Shown piece by piece: positions 7,377 through 16,273 of a DNA stretch of 26,106 nt. The position numbers and the translations under genes are program-made. Each line of letters starts with the position of its first letter. Within the stretch, counting starts at the first letter, position 1. The stretch is from NCBI GenBank assembly GCA_002714465.1, contig PAXL01000048.1:37499-63604 (forward strand), read 5' to 3'. Origin of the DNA: Gemmatimonadota bacterium. GTDB lineage: Bacteria; Latescibacterota; UBA2968. The notes below the pieces were generated by a model. That model did not search any database. It was not told the DNA's origin and saw nothing but the letters and a program-made list of their open reading frames with translations.

Positions 7377-8783
7377 GTGAAGAGAGCTAAGATCGTCTGT
7401 ACGCTTGGCCCGGCAAGCCGGACACAGGCGACTCTGACGCAAATGATCGAGGCCGGACTGGATGTGGTGCGACTGAATTTCTCGCACGGTAGCTACGAAG
7501 ACCACGCGGAAGCCATCAGGCTCGTGCGTTCAGTCTCGAAAAGCGTGGGACGGCCTGTTGCGATCATTCAGGATCTCCAGGGTCCTAAGATCCGTGTTGG
7601 CGTTCTTCCCTCGGTTCTGCGGCTGTCAGGGGGGGACGAGATCGTCCTCGCTTCGGGGCTCAAGCACAATCCTGACGCGATCCCGACAACCTACGAGGAT
7701 CTCGCGAGGGATGTGTCGGCTGGGGACAGGCTGCTGTTGGATGACGGCAAGATCGAACTCCGGGTGACCCTGGTCTCTGGAACGAACGTTCGCGCGACAG
7801 TGGTGGTGGGTGGCGATCTGTCCTCGAACAAGGGTATCAACCTGCCGGGTGTCCAGGTCAGTGCATCCACCTTCACCGAAAAGGATCGGGAAGACCTCAG
7901 GTTTGGGATTGAGAATGAAGTGGACTACGTGGCAATGTCATTTGTTCGCGCAGCTGCCGACATCGGGCTTGTGAAACGAGAAGCACGAAACTGGGGTGCG
8001 GAGATACCCGTGATAGCCAAGCTGGAGCGGTCTGAAGCCGTGGATGCGTTGGACGAGATCCTTGAGGTCGCCGATGGGGTGATGGTCGCTCGGGGCGATC
8101 TGGGCGTCGAGATGGCGCCCGAACAGGTTCCCGTCCTCCAGAAACGGATTATCGCGAGCGCAAATGAAGCGGGTGTTTTCGTTATTACGGCAACCCAGAT
8201 GCTCGAATCGATGACAGAGAACCCACGCCCAACAAGGGCAGAGGCCTCTGACGTGGCCAACGCGATTTACGACGGGACCGACGCCGTGATGCTTTCGGGT
8301 GAGACTGCGGTAGGACATTTCCCGGTGGAAACGGTCCAGATGATGGCCAGGATCATCTCCGAGGCGGAGGCGGGTGTTCGTGTGCTCGACTCACACGAAC
8401 GCCGTAGTGGAGGCACTGGAACGTTTCCTGACGCGATAGGACACGCTGCGACAATGGCTGCCGAAGACGTCGGGGCCCGCGCGATCGTTGCTTTCACACA
8501 GTCGGGTTCGACAGCGAGGTTGATCTCTAAACGGAGGCCTTTTACCCCGATTGTTGCGTTCACGCCGGATGCAAGGATCAGTCGCCAGCTCAGTCTGTGC
8601 TGGGGGACAGAATCACGAATGATTGAGCAGGCCGAAGACACGGACGAGATGGTCGCAGAAGTCGAGGCGAGGTTGCTGGCGGAAGGCCAGGTTCGCGTAG
8701 GCGACAACCTGGTCATCCTGTTAGGGGCGCCCGTAACTGCGCGAGCGGAAACCAATCTGTTGAAGCTCCACCGCGTGGGGTGA
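7377..8783 (+). CDS. pyk: Pyruvate kinase
   Basis: This enzyme transfers phosphate from phosphoenolpyruvate to ADP in the last step of glycolysis. The 468-residue length is normal for bacterial forms. It opens with RAKIVCTLGPASR and carries the substrate and potassium-site segment DVVRLNFSHG (residues 29-38). QDLQGPKIRVG opens the B-domain edge. The active-site signature is IAKLERSEA, with Lys near 215, and is followed by the magnesium-binding VARGDLGVE. ATQMLESM and the SGETAVG loop follow. The start is GTG at 7377, six bases after AGGAG. No ATG is available without losing the first beta strand. Its stop overlaps the start of the TamA gene, so it is probably translated together with the outer-membrane assembly genes, an odd pairing for a glycolytic enzyme. 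Confidence 0.96.
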   Translation: MKRAKIVCTLGPASRTQATLTQMIEAGLDVVRLNFSHGSYEDHAEAIRLVRSVSKSVGRPVAIIQDLQGPKIRVGVLPSVLRLSGGDEIVLASGLKHNPDAIPTTYEDLARDVSAGDRLLLDDGKIELRVTLVSGTNVRATVVVGGDLSSNKGINLPGVQVSASTFTEKDREDLRFGIENEVDYVAMSFVRAAADIGLVKREARNWGAEIPVIAKLERSEAVDALDEILEVADGVMVARGDLGVEMAPEQVPVLQKRIIASANEAGVFVITATQMLESMTENPRPTRAEASDVANAIYDGTDAVMLSGETAVGHFPVETVQMMARIISEAEAGVRVLDSHERRSGGTGTFPDAIGHAATMAAEDVGARAIVAFTQSGSTARLISKRRPFTPIVAFTPDARISRQLSLCWGTESRMIEQAEDTDEMVAEVEARLLAEGQVRVGDNLVILLGAPVTARAETNLLKLHRVG

Positions 8784-10555
8784 TGAAAGAGACGGAAGAT
8801 CAACGACTCGTCATTGCTGTCCTGCTCGCCCTTTTGGTCGGGTTGCCGGGCAAAGTCTGGTCGCAGGCAGACTCGATCCAGACGGTGATCGAAGTAGACA
8901 TTACTGGGAACCGGAGCTTTCCCAAGAGCGAGCTGATGTCGGTCATCGAGAGCCGGGAGTCGTCCTGGTTCAGCTGGCTGCCTTGGATCGATCCGACTCC
9001 TATGGTTTCCTCTCGAGTCCGGACGGATCTTCTTCGTCTCTCCGACTTCTACAAGAGTGAAGGTTTTCTGGAGGTCTCGGTCGACACGCTGATCGAGAGG
9101 CAGAAGAACGGCTATCGTGTCGCGTTCCTGGTGTCAGAAGGCGACCCGGTCATTGTCGATTCTGTCGAAGTATACGGGCTGGAATCATCGTTTCTGCCGG
9201 ATCCTCGGGATTTCGAGACGGTCAAAGGGCAGCGCCTAACACGTGTGGGGATTGAGGACGACCGGCTCCTGATCTTGGCGTCTCTCCGGGATTCGGGGTA
9301 TGCGTTTGCCGAAGTCGGTGTCAAAACAGCGGTGCATCGGGATCGGCGGAGGGCCCTCGTCGAGGTGACGGTGGATACGAGATCCCGGTATCGTTTTGGT
9401 GAGGTCGTGGTGCGGGGAAACCATCACGTGGATGGATCCACGATCCTACGCGGCGTGACCTTTCGGCCCCGTATGGCATATGAGCAGACCGAAGTACGCG
9501 AAGCGCGCAGGCAACTGTATCGATCCGGCGCGTTTCGGAGTGTTGTGATCGCATTCCCTGACAGCCTTGCTTCGGATTCGACGCTGGTTACGGTCGTGAC
9601 CGTGTCTGAACGGTCACTCCGCAGTGCGAAGCTTGGGGCGGGATACGATACGCAGAACATAATCAACGGGGCCGTTTCCTGGACTCACAGGAGCGCCTTT
9701 GGCGGCGCGCAGCAGTTTCGGGTGGGTCTAAAGGCTTCTGCGATCCTGACAGAGTTCCGGGTTGGGCTGACACAACCCTATGTGTTCGGGCCGCGAAATT
9801 GGATGAACTTCGGTGTTTTTGCTGTGCGAGAGGAGAAGGGTAGCGGCATCAGTCAAACAGAGGTGGGTGGCAACGTGGTGTTCGAAAGGAACATCGCTTC
9901 GCGAACGACACTCTTCTTCGAGACAAGGGGAGGTCTGATCGACTTCAAGTCGGATAGCCTGTTCTCAGAGTTCGTGACGCAGTTTGTTGATGACCAGCGT
10001 GACGATTTTCTGGATCCTTCTGAAGGCACCTTCGTCCGGCTCGAGGCCAGACAGAAGGGTGCATTGCTCCGATCCAATCGCGAACTCCTGCAGTTTACGG
10101 CAGAAGGACGGTGGTACTCGGATCTGCCATTCTCAAGCGTCCTGGCCACCAAGCTGTTCGGCGGTCTGATCCTGAACCTGAGCGAGAACGACGAGATCCC
10201 AGAGTTTGAGCGGTTCAGGGCAGGCGGTTTGTCGAGTGTTAGGGGATGGCCCTTCAACGAGCTGGGCCCAAAGGATGCGATGGGGGATCCACTTGGAGGG
10301 AAAAGCAAATTCGAAGCTAGTGTAGAGCTCAGGACGAAGGTCGGGAAGTATTTCGGCGCAGCATTCTTCGTCGATGTCGGAAACGTGGACCCGGGGTTCG
10401 GCGCTTTTGAACTCGATCGTTACAAGTGGGCGATCGGCGGCGGCATACGGTATCTCAGTCCTGTGGGGCCCGTCCGGCTGGACGCGGGGCGTAGGCTGAG
10501 TGATGACTCGACCGCCCTATGGCAGTATCACTTCAGCATCGGGCAGGCGTTCTAA
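8783..10555 (+). CDS. tamA: Omp85-family outer-membrane protein, TamA/BamA type
   Basis: The protein is about 590 residues. It has a signal peptide (about residues 1-29), three POTRA-like domains (about 33-110, 123-197 and 202-275) and a C-terminal 16-strand Omp85 barrel. The barrel has the conserved loop motif GGLSSVRGW near residue 485 and ends with aromatic Phe, as barrel substrates do. Three POTRAs rather than five, and tamB directly downstream, favour TamA, the partner of TamB in outer-membrane assembly and lipid transport, over BamA. The start shares its A with the pyk stop (TGATG at 8781-8785). A GTG at 8780 directly before it is an alternative start that adds one residue. Translational coupling to pyk is likely. 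Confidence 0.9.
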   Translation: MKETEDQRLVIAVLLALLVGLPGKVWSQADSIQTVIEVDITGNRSFPKSELMSVIESRESSWFSWLPWIDPTPMVSSRVRTDLLRLSDFYKSEGFLEVSVDTLIERQKNGYRVAFLVSEGDPVIVDSVEVYGLESSFLPDPRDFETVKGQRLTRVGIEDDRLLILASLRDSGYAFAEVGVKTAVHRDRRRALVEVTVDTRSRYRFGEVVVRGNHHVDGSTILRGVTFRPRMAYEQTEVREARRQLYRSGAFRSVVIAFPDSLASDSTLVTVVTVSERSLRSAKLGAGYDTQNIINGAVSWTHRSAFGGAQQFRVGLKASAILTEFRVGLTQPYVFGPRNWMNFGVFAVREEKGSGISQTEVGGNVVFERNIASRTTLFFETRGGLIDFKSDSLFSEFVTQFVDDQRDDFLDPSEGTFVRLEARQKGALLRSNRELLQFTAEGRWYSDLPFSSVLATKLFGGLILNLSENDEIPEFERFRAGGLSSVRGWPFNELGPKDAMGDPLGGKSKFEASVELRTKVGKYFGAAFFVDVGNVDPGFGAFELDRYKWAIGGGIRYLSPVGPVRLDAGRRLSDDSTALWQYHFSIGQAF

Positions 10556-10570
10556 TTGCTTTCGTCAGTT

Positions 10571-13500
10571 ATGAATGGTGTAATGAGAAGAACATCCTTG
10601 ACCTGGGCACTCGTCGGATTTGCGATCACCTTCGCACTGATAGCCCTTTCGGTCACGTTTGGTATGCTCAACGGCCCTATCAAGTCGCTGGTCGAACGTC
10701 GTCTGTCCGGCGCACTCGGTGCTGAGGTGACGGCCGAGGGGCTCGAGGGGAATCCATTCTTCGAGTTCAGCCTGACGCGGGTTGAGATTTCCGGCTCCGA
10801 TCGCGTCGGTTTCGCCTGTGGTGAAGTGTTCATCAGTTACAGGCCGATTGGACTGCTCTGGGGCAGCATCGTTGTCGACTCTCTCCGGTTCGTGAGTCCG
10901 AGGCTGCGTCTCAAACACGCTGACGAGGGGGGCAGTGAGTTCCGGGCAGACGAGTTGCGTGGTCTGCCGCCTGTCGAGCTGCAAAGCATTGTGGTCCAGC
11001 ACGGAATCATGGCGATCGACCGGCAAGCTTCTGACCCGACGATCGCCGACAACCTCAATCTTGAGATGGGCTTCTCGAACATTGAGGGGGATGTGGCGCT
11101 CCGTGTTCGGCAGTTCGAGACGATTCTGCTGGACCCCCCTGTCGAAGTCACCAATCTCTCCGGTCTTGCCCTCTCGCGCGAGGATGTCCTGCTCTTGCGG
11201 GACGTCCAGGTTTCCTCACCACGTAGCAGTATGGTCCTCAATGGCGAGATCGTCGGCCTGACGAGCCCGTTCTTCAGATTCGATGTCGCCGTCGACTCGC
11301 TCAACCTTGCCGAGGTCGATCATTTTCTCGAGATGGGGCTGCCTCCGGCCGTTCTCTGGTTGTCTGGAAAGATCGAGGGGTCCGTGCAAGCTTTCGATAT
11401 CGACCTTGACTGGGTCGCAGGCGGAGCCGCGGGCGATCTTGAGGTCCGCGTCGGGGCCAATGGCCCAAGGACGCATTCAGTGCGGATGCAGGGTCGTGAG
11501 GTCGATCTGAATGTGCTGACGGGCGTCCCTGCTCGGGGTGACTTCCACCTGATTGCGGATGGAGACGGACTCTCCGTATCAGAGGCCGTAGGGCAAGCCC
11601 GGGCATCAGTCACTAACGGATTACTCTACGGTGTCTCGGCGGATTCGTTGACGGCGGAATTGCGCTACTCGGACTCCGGCGTGTCGGGTAGTGTTTGGCT
11701 GGATGGCGATGTGGGAAAACTCCAAGGTACGATCGTGTCTGATCCTGAACAGCGAGTGGTCCTGAACGGCAGGTTGTTCGGTGTCGACCTGGCGCAGGTA
11801 GGCGGACCTCCGACGGAGTTGGATGGGAGTGTTCTTGTAGAGCGGTTCGACGGCGAGTCTCGCATACAGGCAGGGCTGAGTAAGGTTGTCATAGAGGGTC
11901 GTGATCTCGGCACCATCGCAGCCGAGCTATCCCAGACGAGCGATTACCTCACACTCGACAGTATGGTGTGGGATGGCCCCGGACAGATGTTCGATCTAAG
12001 CGGACTTGGGGACCTCTGGCGGAAGTCTGGTCATCGCTTCGATGTCCGTTTTGCGGGCTTGGTGGCGCCGCTTAAAATTCTCGATGTGCCGGATACGACG
12101 GTGACGACGGTCGAGCTCGGCGCGAGGATATGGAGCGAGTCTCTTAAGTTCGGCGCAACGCGTGAGCGATTGGAACTTTCTGGTGACCTTCGTGGCCTGC
12201 TGGGACTGGACAGCCTGAACGTAGAAGCGACCGCCGAGGGAGGACGAGTTGTCCTTGACCGGTTTGGCGGTGTGGGCCCAGAAGCATCTTTGCAGGTGGT
12301 CGGCGAGCTGATTCTGGACAGCGCCTTCGATCTTCAGGCGACTTATGTATCAGCCGATCTGTCCGGTGTTCCAAGAATCCTCAAAGCTGGGGCTACAGGA
12401 TCGGCGGTTCAGACAACTGTGACCGTCGTCGGACCGTGGGACTCCCCCGAAATCTTGGCGCGGTCCACGGCCGATCGGATTGACGTCTTGGGAGCAACGT
12501 TCGAGGGGATGAGGCTGGAAGCGAACCTACCGGTTCGCGGCGAGGGTGGCGCCTCACTGCACGCTGCCACGGTCGCCTGGGGAGGAAGAAGTCTGGCCGG
12601 TTTCTACGCAGACGTTGGGCGTACGGGACAGGAAGTTTCCTTCCTGGTCGGGAACAAAGAGGGTTCGGAGAACCGCGTATCGCTCTGGGGGAGTGCTATC
12701 GTCTCTGGGGACTCCATCGACGCACGTTTAGACTCGGCGCGCATCCAGCTCCAAGAAGAGTATGTGGTGAACAGGGGCCACATCATCCTGTCGCACACTC
12801 CCGGCCGTGGTTTGGTTGTCAAGCAGCTGTCCCTTGTTGGTCCGACGGGCGAATTGGAGTCGGTGCCACACGCGCGTGACGCGATCAACATCCGGGTGAA
12901 CGATTTTGACCTTGCGCCGTGGGCCTTTCTGGTCGGCAAGGACGACGAGATCGAAGGGACCCTGTCGGGGGGGGTGTCCATCGAGGGGCAGGTCGGGAGC
13001 CTCAAGACGGTCGCGGCCTTCAAGGTTGGGGGAGCTCGGATCGGGAGCTTCTGTGCGGACACGGTTCACTGTGACGTGTCCTACCAGGGAGATCACGTCT
13101 CCGGGAAGCTGGGCGTCGAAATCTCCACAGGAACCGCGTATCTAGAAGGCAATGTTGGCACCGATACATCCGACCCGGAACGGGAAATCGACCTCCGATT
13201 TGTGAGCGAGGCTGTGCCTTTGAGGGCGCTGAACGATATCTGGCCGCAGATCACCGAAATTGATGGGGAGCTGTCCGGACAGGTCTGGATGACCGGTCCG
13301 GCTCGGGCCGTCGAGATGACCGGCGATCTCGTGGCAAGCAGCGGAGAATTTCAGATACCGTCTCTCAAGCGAGGGCTGAAGAAGGTTACGCTCGAAGTAG
13401 ACATCTCGCCGGTAGCCCTGACTTTCAGCCAGTTCGATGGAGAAGGGCTGGCAGGGGCTCTCACCGCCACAGGGACGATCGACCTGCTCGGATTCAACGT

Positions 13501-14575
13501 AGACCGAGTCACGCAGGATCCGCTTTTCGGCCCGCTGAACCTCGACATGATCGCGACCGGACTCGATGCGTCGGGGACTGAGGATATCAAAGCGATTATT
13601 GATGGGACCGTGAAACTGACCGGTACGCTTGATCAGCCCTCTCTCGCAGGGACCCTCGCACTTCAGAAAGCGGAGATTCGACTTCTTTCGATGCTTGAGG
13701 CACCGCCGGATCCGGAGAGTATCTGGCGCGCCATACCCTTCTTCCGGAACCTAGAATGCGAACTCCAAGTGTCTGCGGATCGTCAGTTGTGGGTGCGTGA
13801 CGAGGCGGTCAACGTGGAACTGTCGGGTGATCTGGACGTTCTTCGTGCTCTTGATGGAAAGGAAGACCTGAGGCAGGAGGAGCTCGGTTTCCGGTTCTTC
13901 GGCACGATGAACAGCCTACGTGGCACATATCGCTTCCAGAACCGCACATTCAGGGTCTGGAGGGACGGGGAGCTCCGTTTCTTAGGAGATCGTGTAGCCG
14001 ACCCTGAGATCGACCTGAGAGCGTGGTCTCGGTTCCCGATCCTGACACCCACAGGTACAGACGGCACCAGTGACCGGACCGACATCGACATGACGATCAT
14101 GGTCCTCGGGTCGTTCGCCCGGCCGGTTGTTTCACTGGTTGAAGGGCATCCCGGCGACGCGAATCTCGTGGCGAACAGTGACGAGGCCAGCCAGGCAGAA
14201 CTGCTGTCGTATATTCTGTTCGGCCGTTCAGCCGATCAGCTGATCGCGGCGGAGCAGAGCGTGCTTGGCGACCAGTCTGCGGGCCTCGTGCTGGGACTAG
14301 CGACTCGCGAGCTCCAAAGCCGGATCGCCGAGAGCCTTGATCTGGACATGGTTCAGGTCGAGATGGGAACGGGGTCCTCGATCGATCGTGTTCGTGTCGG
14401 GAAGTACATCAACGACAAGCTGTTTGTGACTTATGAAGACCAGATCGGTCAGGGGCGGGAGTTTTCTGTCGAGTACGAACTGCTACCGAGGTTTTCGCTT
14501 GAGTCGAGTTTTGGTGAGAGCCCAGATGGTCAGGTGCTGCCGTCGCTGCAGCTGACGTGGGGAAAGGACTGGTAG
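10571..14575 (+). CDS. tamB: TamB-family translocation and assembly module protein (DUF490/AsmA-like)
   Basis: This protein of about 1334 residues has one N-terminal membrane anchor (about residues 8-30) and a very long repetitive beta-rich body, as in TamB and other bridge-like proteins that span the periplasm and move phospholipid or help barrel assembly. The C-terminal about 350 residues are the DUF490 domain. They include LLSYILFGRSADQL, the VRVGKYINDKLFVTYE strand and a final WGKDW that matches the usual family ending. The start is uncertain: TTG at 10556 directly follows the tamA stop, and ATGs lie at 10571 and 10583. None has a strong ribosome site, so coupling to tamA is likely. The tamA-tamB order is the standard one. 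Confidence 0.9.
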   Translation: MNGVMRRTSLTWALVGFAITFALIALSVTFGMLNGPIKSLVERRLSGALGAEVTAEGLEGNPFFEFSLTRVEISGSDRVGFACGEVFISYRPIGLLWGSIVVDSLRFVSPRLRLKHADEGGSEFRADELRGLPPVELQSIVVQHGIMAIDRQASDPTIADNLNLEMGFSNIEGDVALRVRQFETILLDPPVEVTNLSGLALSREDVLLLRDVQVSSPRSSMVLNGEIVGLTSPFFRFDVAVDSLNLAEVDHFLEMGLPPAVLWLSGKIEGSVQAFDIDLDWVAGGAAGDLEVRVGANGPRTHSVRMQGREVDLNVLTGVPARGDFHLIADGDGLSVSEAVGQARASVTNGLLYGVSADSLTAELRYSDSGVSGSVWLDGDVGKLQGTIVSDPEQRVVLNGRLFGVDLAQVGGPPTELDGSVLVERFDGESRIQAGLSKVVIEGRDLGTIAAELSQTSDYLTLDSMVWDGPGQMFDLSGLGDLWRKSGHRFDVRFAGLVAPLKILDVPDTTVTTVELGARIWSESLKFGATRERLELSGDLRGLLGLDSLNVEATAEGGRVVLDRFGGVGPEASLQVVGELILDSAFDLQATYVSADLSGVPRILKAGATGSAVQTTVTVVGPWDSPEILARSTADRIDVLGATFEGMRLEANLPVRGEGGASLHAATVAWGGRSLAGFYADVGRTGQEVSFLVGNKEGSENRVSLWGSAIVSGDSIDARLDSARIQLQEEYVVNRGHIILSHTPGRGLVVKQLSLVGPTGELESVPHARDAINIRVNDFDLAPWAFLVGKDDEIEGTLSGGVSIEGQVGSLKTVAAFKVGGARIGSFCADTVHCDVSYQGDHVSGKLGVEISTGTAYLEGNVGTDTSDPEREIDLRFVSEAVPLRALNDIWPQITEIDGELSGQVWMTGPARAVEMTGDLVASSGEFQIPSLKRGLKKVTLEVDISPVALTFSQFDGEGLAGALTATGTIDLLGFNVDRVTQDPLFGPLNLDMIATGLDASGTEDIKAIIDGTVKLTGTLDQPSLAGTLALQKAEIRLLSMLEAPPDPESIWRAIPFFRNLECELQVSADRQLWVRDEAVNVELSGDLDVLRALDGKEDLRQEELGFRFFGTMNSLRGTYRFQNRTFRVWRDGELRFLGDRVADPEIDLRAWSRFPILTPTGTDGTSDRTDIDMTIMVLGSFARPVVSLVEGHPGDANLVANSDEASQAELLSYILFGRSADQLIAAEQSVLGDQSAGLVLGLATRELQSRIAESLDLDMVQVEMGTGSSIDRVRVGKYINDKLFVTYEDQIGQGREFSVEYELLPRFSLESSFGESPDGQVLPSLQLTWGKDW

Positions 14576-14583
14576 GAGGAAAG

Positions 14584-15792
14584 ATGGCGAAGGACTACAA
14601 GGTTCGTGCAGGCTACTGTTATCATCGCGCCTCGGAGGAGGAGATCTACGAGACGCTCAGACGGATCACGGATCCGCTCGATCGAACATGGTCCCGATTG
14701 GAATCTGCGGATCGAATCGTTCTCAAGTTTAACATGATGAAGTTGCCTGACCGGCTTCACTATTTCGCGGGACGTCGACGCGAACTCGTCGACGAAGTTG
14801 TCTGCCGGTGTGTGCTCCGACTCCTTCGAGAACGGACAACGGCGCAGCTGACCGTGACGGACACGAACCCTTACACGCCCGAACACCTGATGGGTGACAA
14901 CTTCAACTACGCCCACATCCTCCGCGAATTTGATGCTGATTTTGTCGATTCGAACGCCGACCCGATCCAGACCTACGAGGTTCCTGGAGGTGGTCTGATG
15001 TTCGACTGCTATGAGCTGAGCGGATGTTTCGAGGGGGCTGAGGTTGTGTCTGTCTCGAAGATGAAGAACCATCTGTTCATGGGGGTGACGCTCTGTATGA
15101 AGAACCTCTTCGGGCTTCCACCGATCACTCCACCGAAGGGTAGGACACGATCCTACTATCACCACTTTATCCGGTTGTCCTATGTGCTGCCTGATCTTGG
15201 CATGATCACGGACCCGTGTCTGAACATTGTGGATGCGTTGACGGGACAGTGGGGGCGGGAGTGGGATGGTGAGGGACGAATCTGCGACACCCTGATTGCG
15301 GGTGATCAGGTGACGGCCACCGATGCGTGTGGAACACATCTGATGGGACACGACCCGGCATCAGACTGGCCTACGCCTCCGTTCAGACGTGATCGGAACC
15401 ACCTGTTGATCGCAGCAAGAAACGGATTCGGGACGGTCGACATAAATGAGGTTGATTTCGAGAGCGAGGTTGAAGGACCGCTGGCCGAGTTTGACTCCGA
15501 AGCGACGGACTCGGAGACGACGGTCGATAGATGGAGACGCACAACCTGCGAGCAGGCGCTATTCTATCGGGAGAAGTCTAAGGAACTGATCGACCGGCAT
15601 CGCGGCGAATACATCTTTCTCCAGGACGGAAACGTCGTATGGTCGGGTCCCGACCCCTCGAACCTCGGGAGCCGTCGAAAGCTTAGCGGAGATAAAAAGG
15701 ATCAGGCGATGTGGTTGAAACTCGTCGATCCTGAGGAGACCGAGGGCGAACGGTTTGCGGCCTACGAGGAGTGTCTGAACCAGGTTGCCTAA
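14584..15792 (+). CDS. DUF362 domain-containing protein
   Basis: The 402-residue product matches the DUF362 family. It has an N-terminal strand DRIVLKFNMM, a middle VTDTNPY segment, and the family core VVSVSKMKNHLFMGVTLCMKNLFG (about residues 154-177), where the SK-K and K-N residues are conserved. A later DACGTHLMG motif is also typical. No iron-sulfur ferredoxin motif is present, unlike longer members. The ATG at 14584 follows AGGAGGA (14574-14580), which overlaps the tamB stop codon, so the gene is the last member of the pyk-tamA-tamB unit. An upstream in-frame GTG at 14557 lies inside tamB and lacks this ribosome site. DUF362 has no settled function. Some members are found near oxidoreductases, so a redox role is possible but unproven. 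Confidence 0.8.
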   Translation: MAKDYKVRAGYCYHRASEEEIYETLRRITDPLDRTWSRLESADRIVLKFNMMKLPDRLHYFAGRRRELVDEVVCRCVLRLLRERTTAQLTVTDTNPYTPEHLMGDNFNYAHILREFDADFVDSNADPIQTYEVPGGGLMFDCYELSGCFEGAEVVSVSKMKNHLFMGVTLCMKNLFGLPPITPPKGRTRSYYHHFIRLSYVLPDLGMITDPCLNIVDALTGQWGREWDGEGRICDTLIAGDQVTATDACGTHLMGHDPASDWPTPPFRRDRNHLLIAARNGFGTVDINEVDFESEVEGPLAEFDSEATDSETTVDRWRRTTCEQALFYREKSKELIDRHRGEYIFLQDGNVVWSGPDPSNLGSRRKLSGDKKDQAMWLKLVDPEETEGERFAAYEECLNQVA

Positions 15793-15801
15793 ACGAGGTG
15801 T

Positions 15802-15860
15802 CCACTCTACGGGGGCCGCATCGGATGCGGCTATTTCGCCCGTAACCACCTATAGAGTGG
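15802..15860 (+). ncRNA. Candidate structured RNA element with three nested stems
   Basis: CCACTCTA (15802-15809) pairs with TAGAGTGG (15853-15860) over eight bases. Inside it, CGGG (15810-15813) pairs with CCCG (15839-15842), and GCCGCAT (15815-15821) pairs with ATGCGGC (15825-15831) around a three-base loop. It starts about ten bases after the DUF362 stop and has no T-run, so it is not a standard terminator. It could be a 3' end stabiliser, an attenuator or a small structured RNA. It matches no riboswitch class that I recognise. The strand is assigned from the upstream operon only. Confidence 0.35.
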
Positions 15861-15878
15861 CGAGAGGTTGAAGGGGGG

Positions 15879-15892
15879 GCACGGCGCCGTGC
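15879..15892. repeat. Perfect 14-base palindrome
   Basis: GCACGGCGCCGTGC reads the same on both strands and is directly followed by a second short dyad, CCGGA-A-TCCGG (15895-15905). It could be an operator for a dimeric repressor or a decayed repeat unit. Confidence 0.4.
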
Positions 15893-15969
15893 GACCGGAA
15901 TCCGGACGCCCTGTCAGGCGCGTCTTAAGAGTACTCGGTCGGTGATACGTAAATAAAGACGCAGACAAA

Positions 15970-16158
15970 ATGTTCCGTTCGGTCGATCTCGACTTTGTCG
16001 ATGTCGTCACTCAAGCGGATACACATCGCCTGCGCGTCGAGCTTGCGGCTTTGAATGGTGTGGATGTAATCTGTCAGAAGCCGGTTGCTTCGGCGCTATC
16101 AAATTCGTGTGATCTTGCCGGATTGTTTGCAATCCGGCAAGAAACCGGAGACATCTAG
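15970..16158 (+). pseudogene. Relic of a Gfo/Idh/MocA-family oxidoreductase
   Basis: The first about 42 codons read like the stretch around residues 60-105 of Gfo/Idh/MocA oxidoreductases. DLDFVDVVTQADTHR corresponds to the usual DFVDI-T-P-H segment, and GVDVICQKPVA corresponds to the conserved GKHVLCEKP-A segment that holds the catalytic Lys-Pro pair. Upstream, the frame is closed by a stop at 15943 and there is no nucleotide-binding GxGxxG part. Downstream, the similarity ends near 16095, just before a strong hairpin, and the frame stops at 16158. No ribosome site precedes the ATG. The fragment is too short to fold as an enzyme. It differs clearly from the intact family member at 22732. Confidence 0.6.
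16114..16141. repeat. Strong 11-pair hairpin at the end of the oxidoreductase relic
   Basis: CTTGCCGGATT (16114-16124) and AATCCGGCAAG (16131-16141) pair perfectly around a GTTTGC loop. CCGGTT (16081-16086) and AACCGG (16143-16148) could form an outer stem. There is no T-run on either side, so it is not an ordinary terminator. It resembles an extragenic palindrome (REP-like) or the end of a small mobile element. Confidence 0.5.
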
Positions 16159-16273
16159 GCCAGACAACCTGAGCACGCTCGAACTGGCCTTCGGAACCTA
16201 CACTTCGGAACTGAAAAGGTCTGTCTTCAGGACAGAACCGAGTTTGGACAGTTGGTAGCAATACGGGAGAGCT

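Larger units (their letters stand above)
15793..16273. other. Non-coding stretch rich in inverted repeats
   Basis: This 481-base gap holds no intact gene. It contains a nested hairpin structure (15802-15860), a 14-base perfect palindrome (15879-15892), CCGGA-A-TCCGG (15895-15905), a relic of a Gfo/Idh/MocA gene (15970-16158), an 11-pair hairpin (16114-16141) and a TCTGTC/GACAGA hairpin (16220-16236). A nine-base direct repeat CTTCGGAAC occurs at 16189 and 16203. No promoter with good consensus was found for the downstream GAF gene. A GGAG just before 16274 is its ribosome site. Confidence 0.6.

Noticed and set aside
14530..15351. A 273-codon open frame on the minus strand
   Set aside because: It overlaps the DUF362 gene completely, has no ribosome site and no recognisable motif.
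16189..16236. GGAAC-containing repeats as an ECF-sigma promoter for the GAF gene
   Set aside because: Two GGAAC boxes are present, but neither has a matching -10 element at 16-17 bp spacing.
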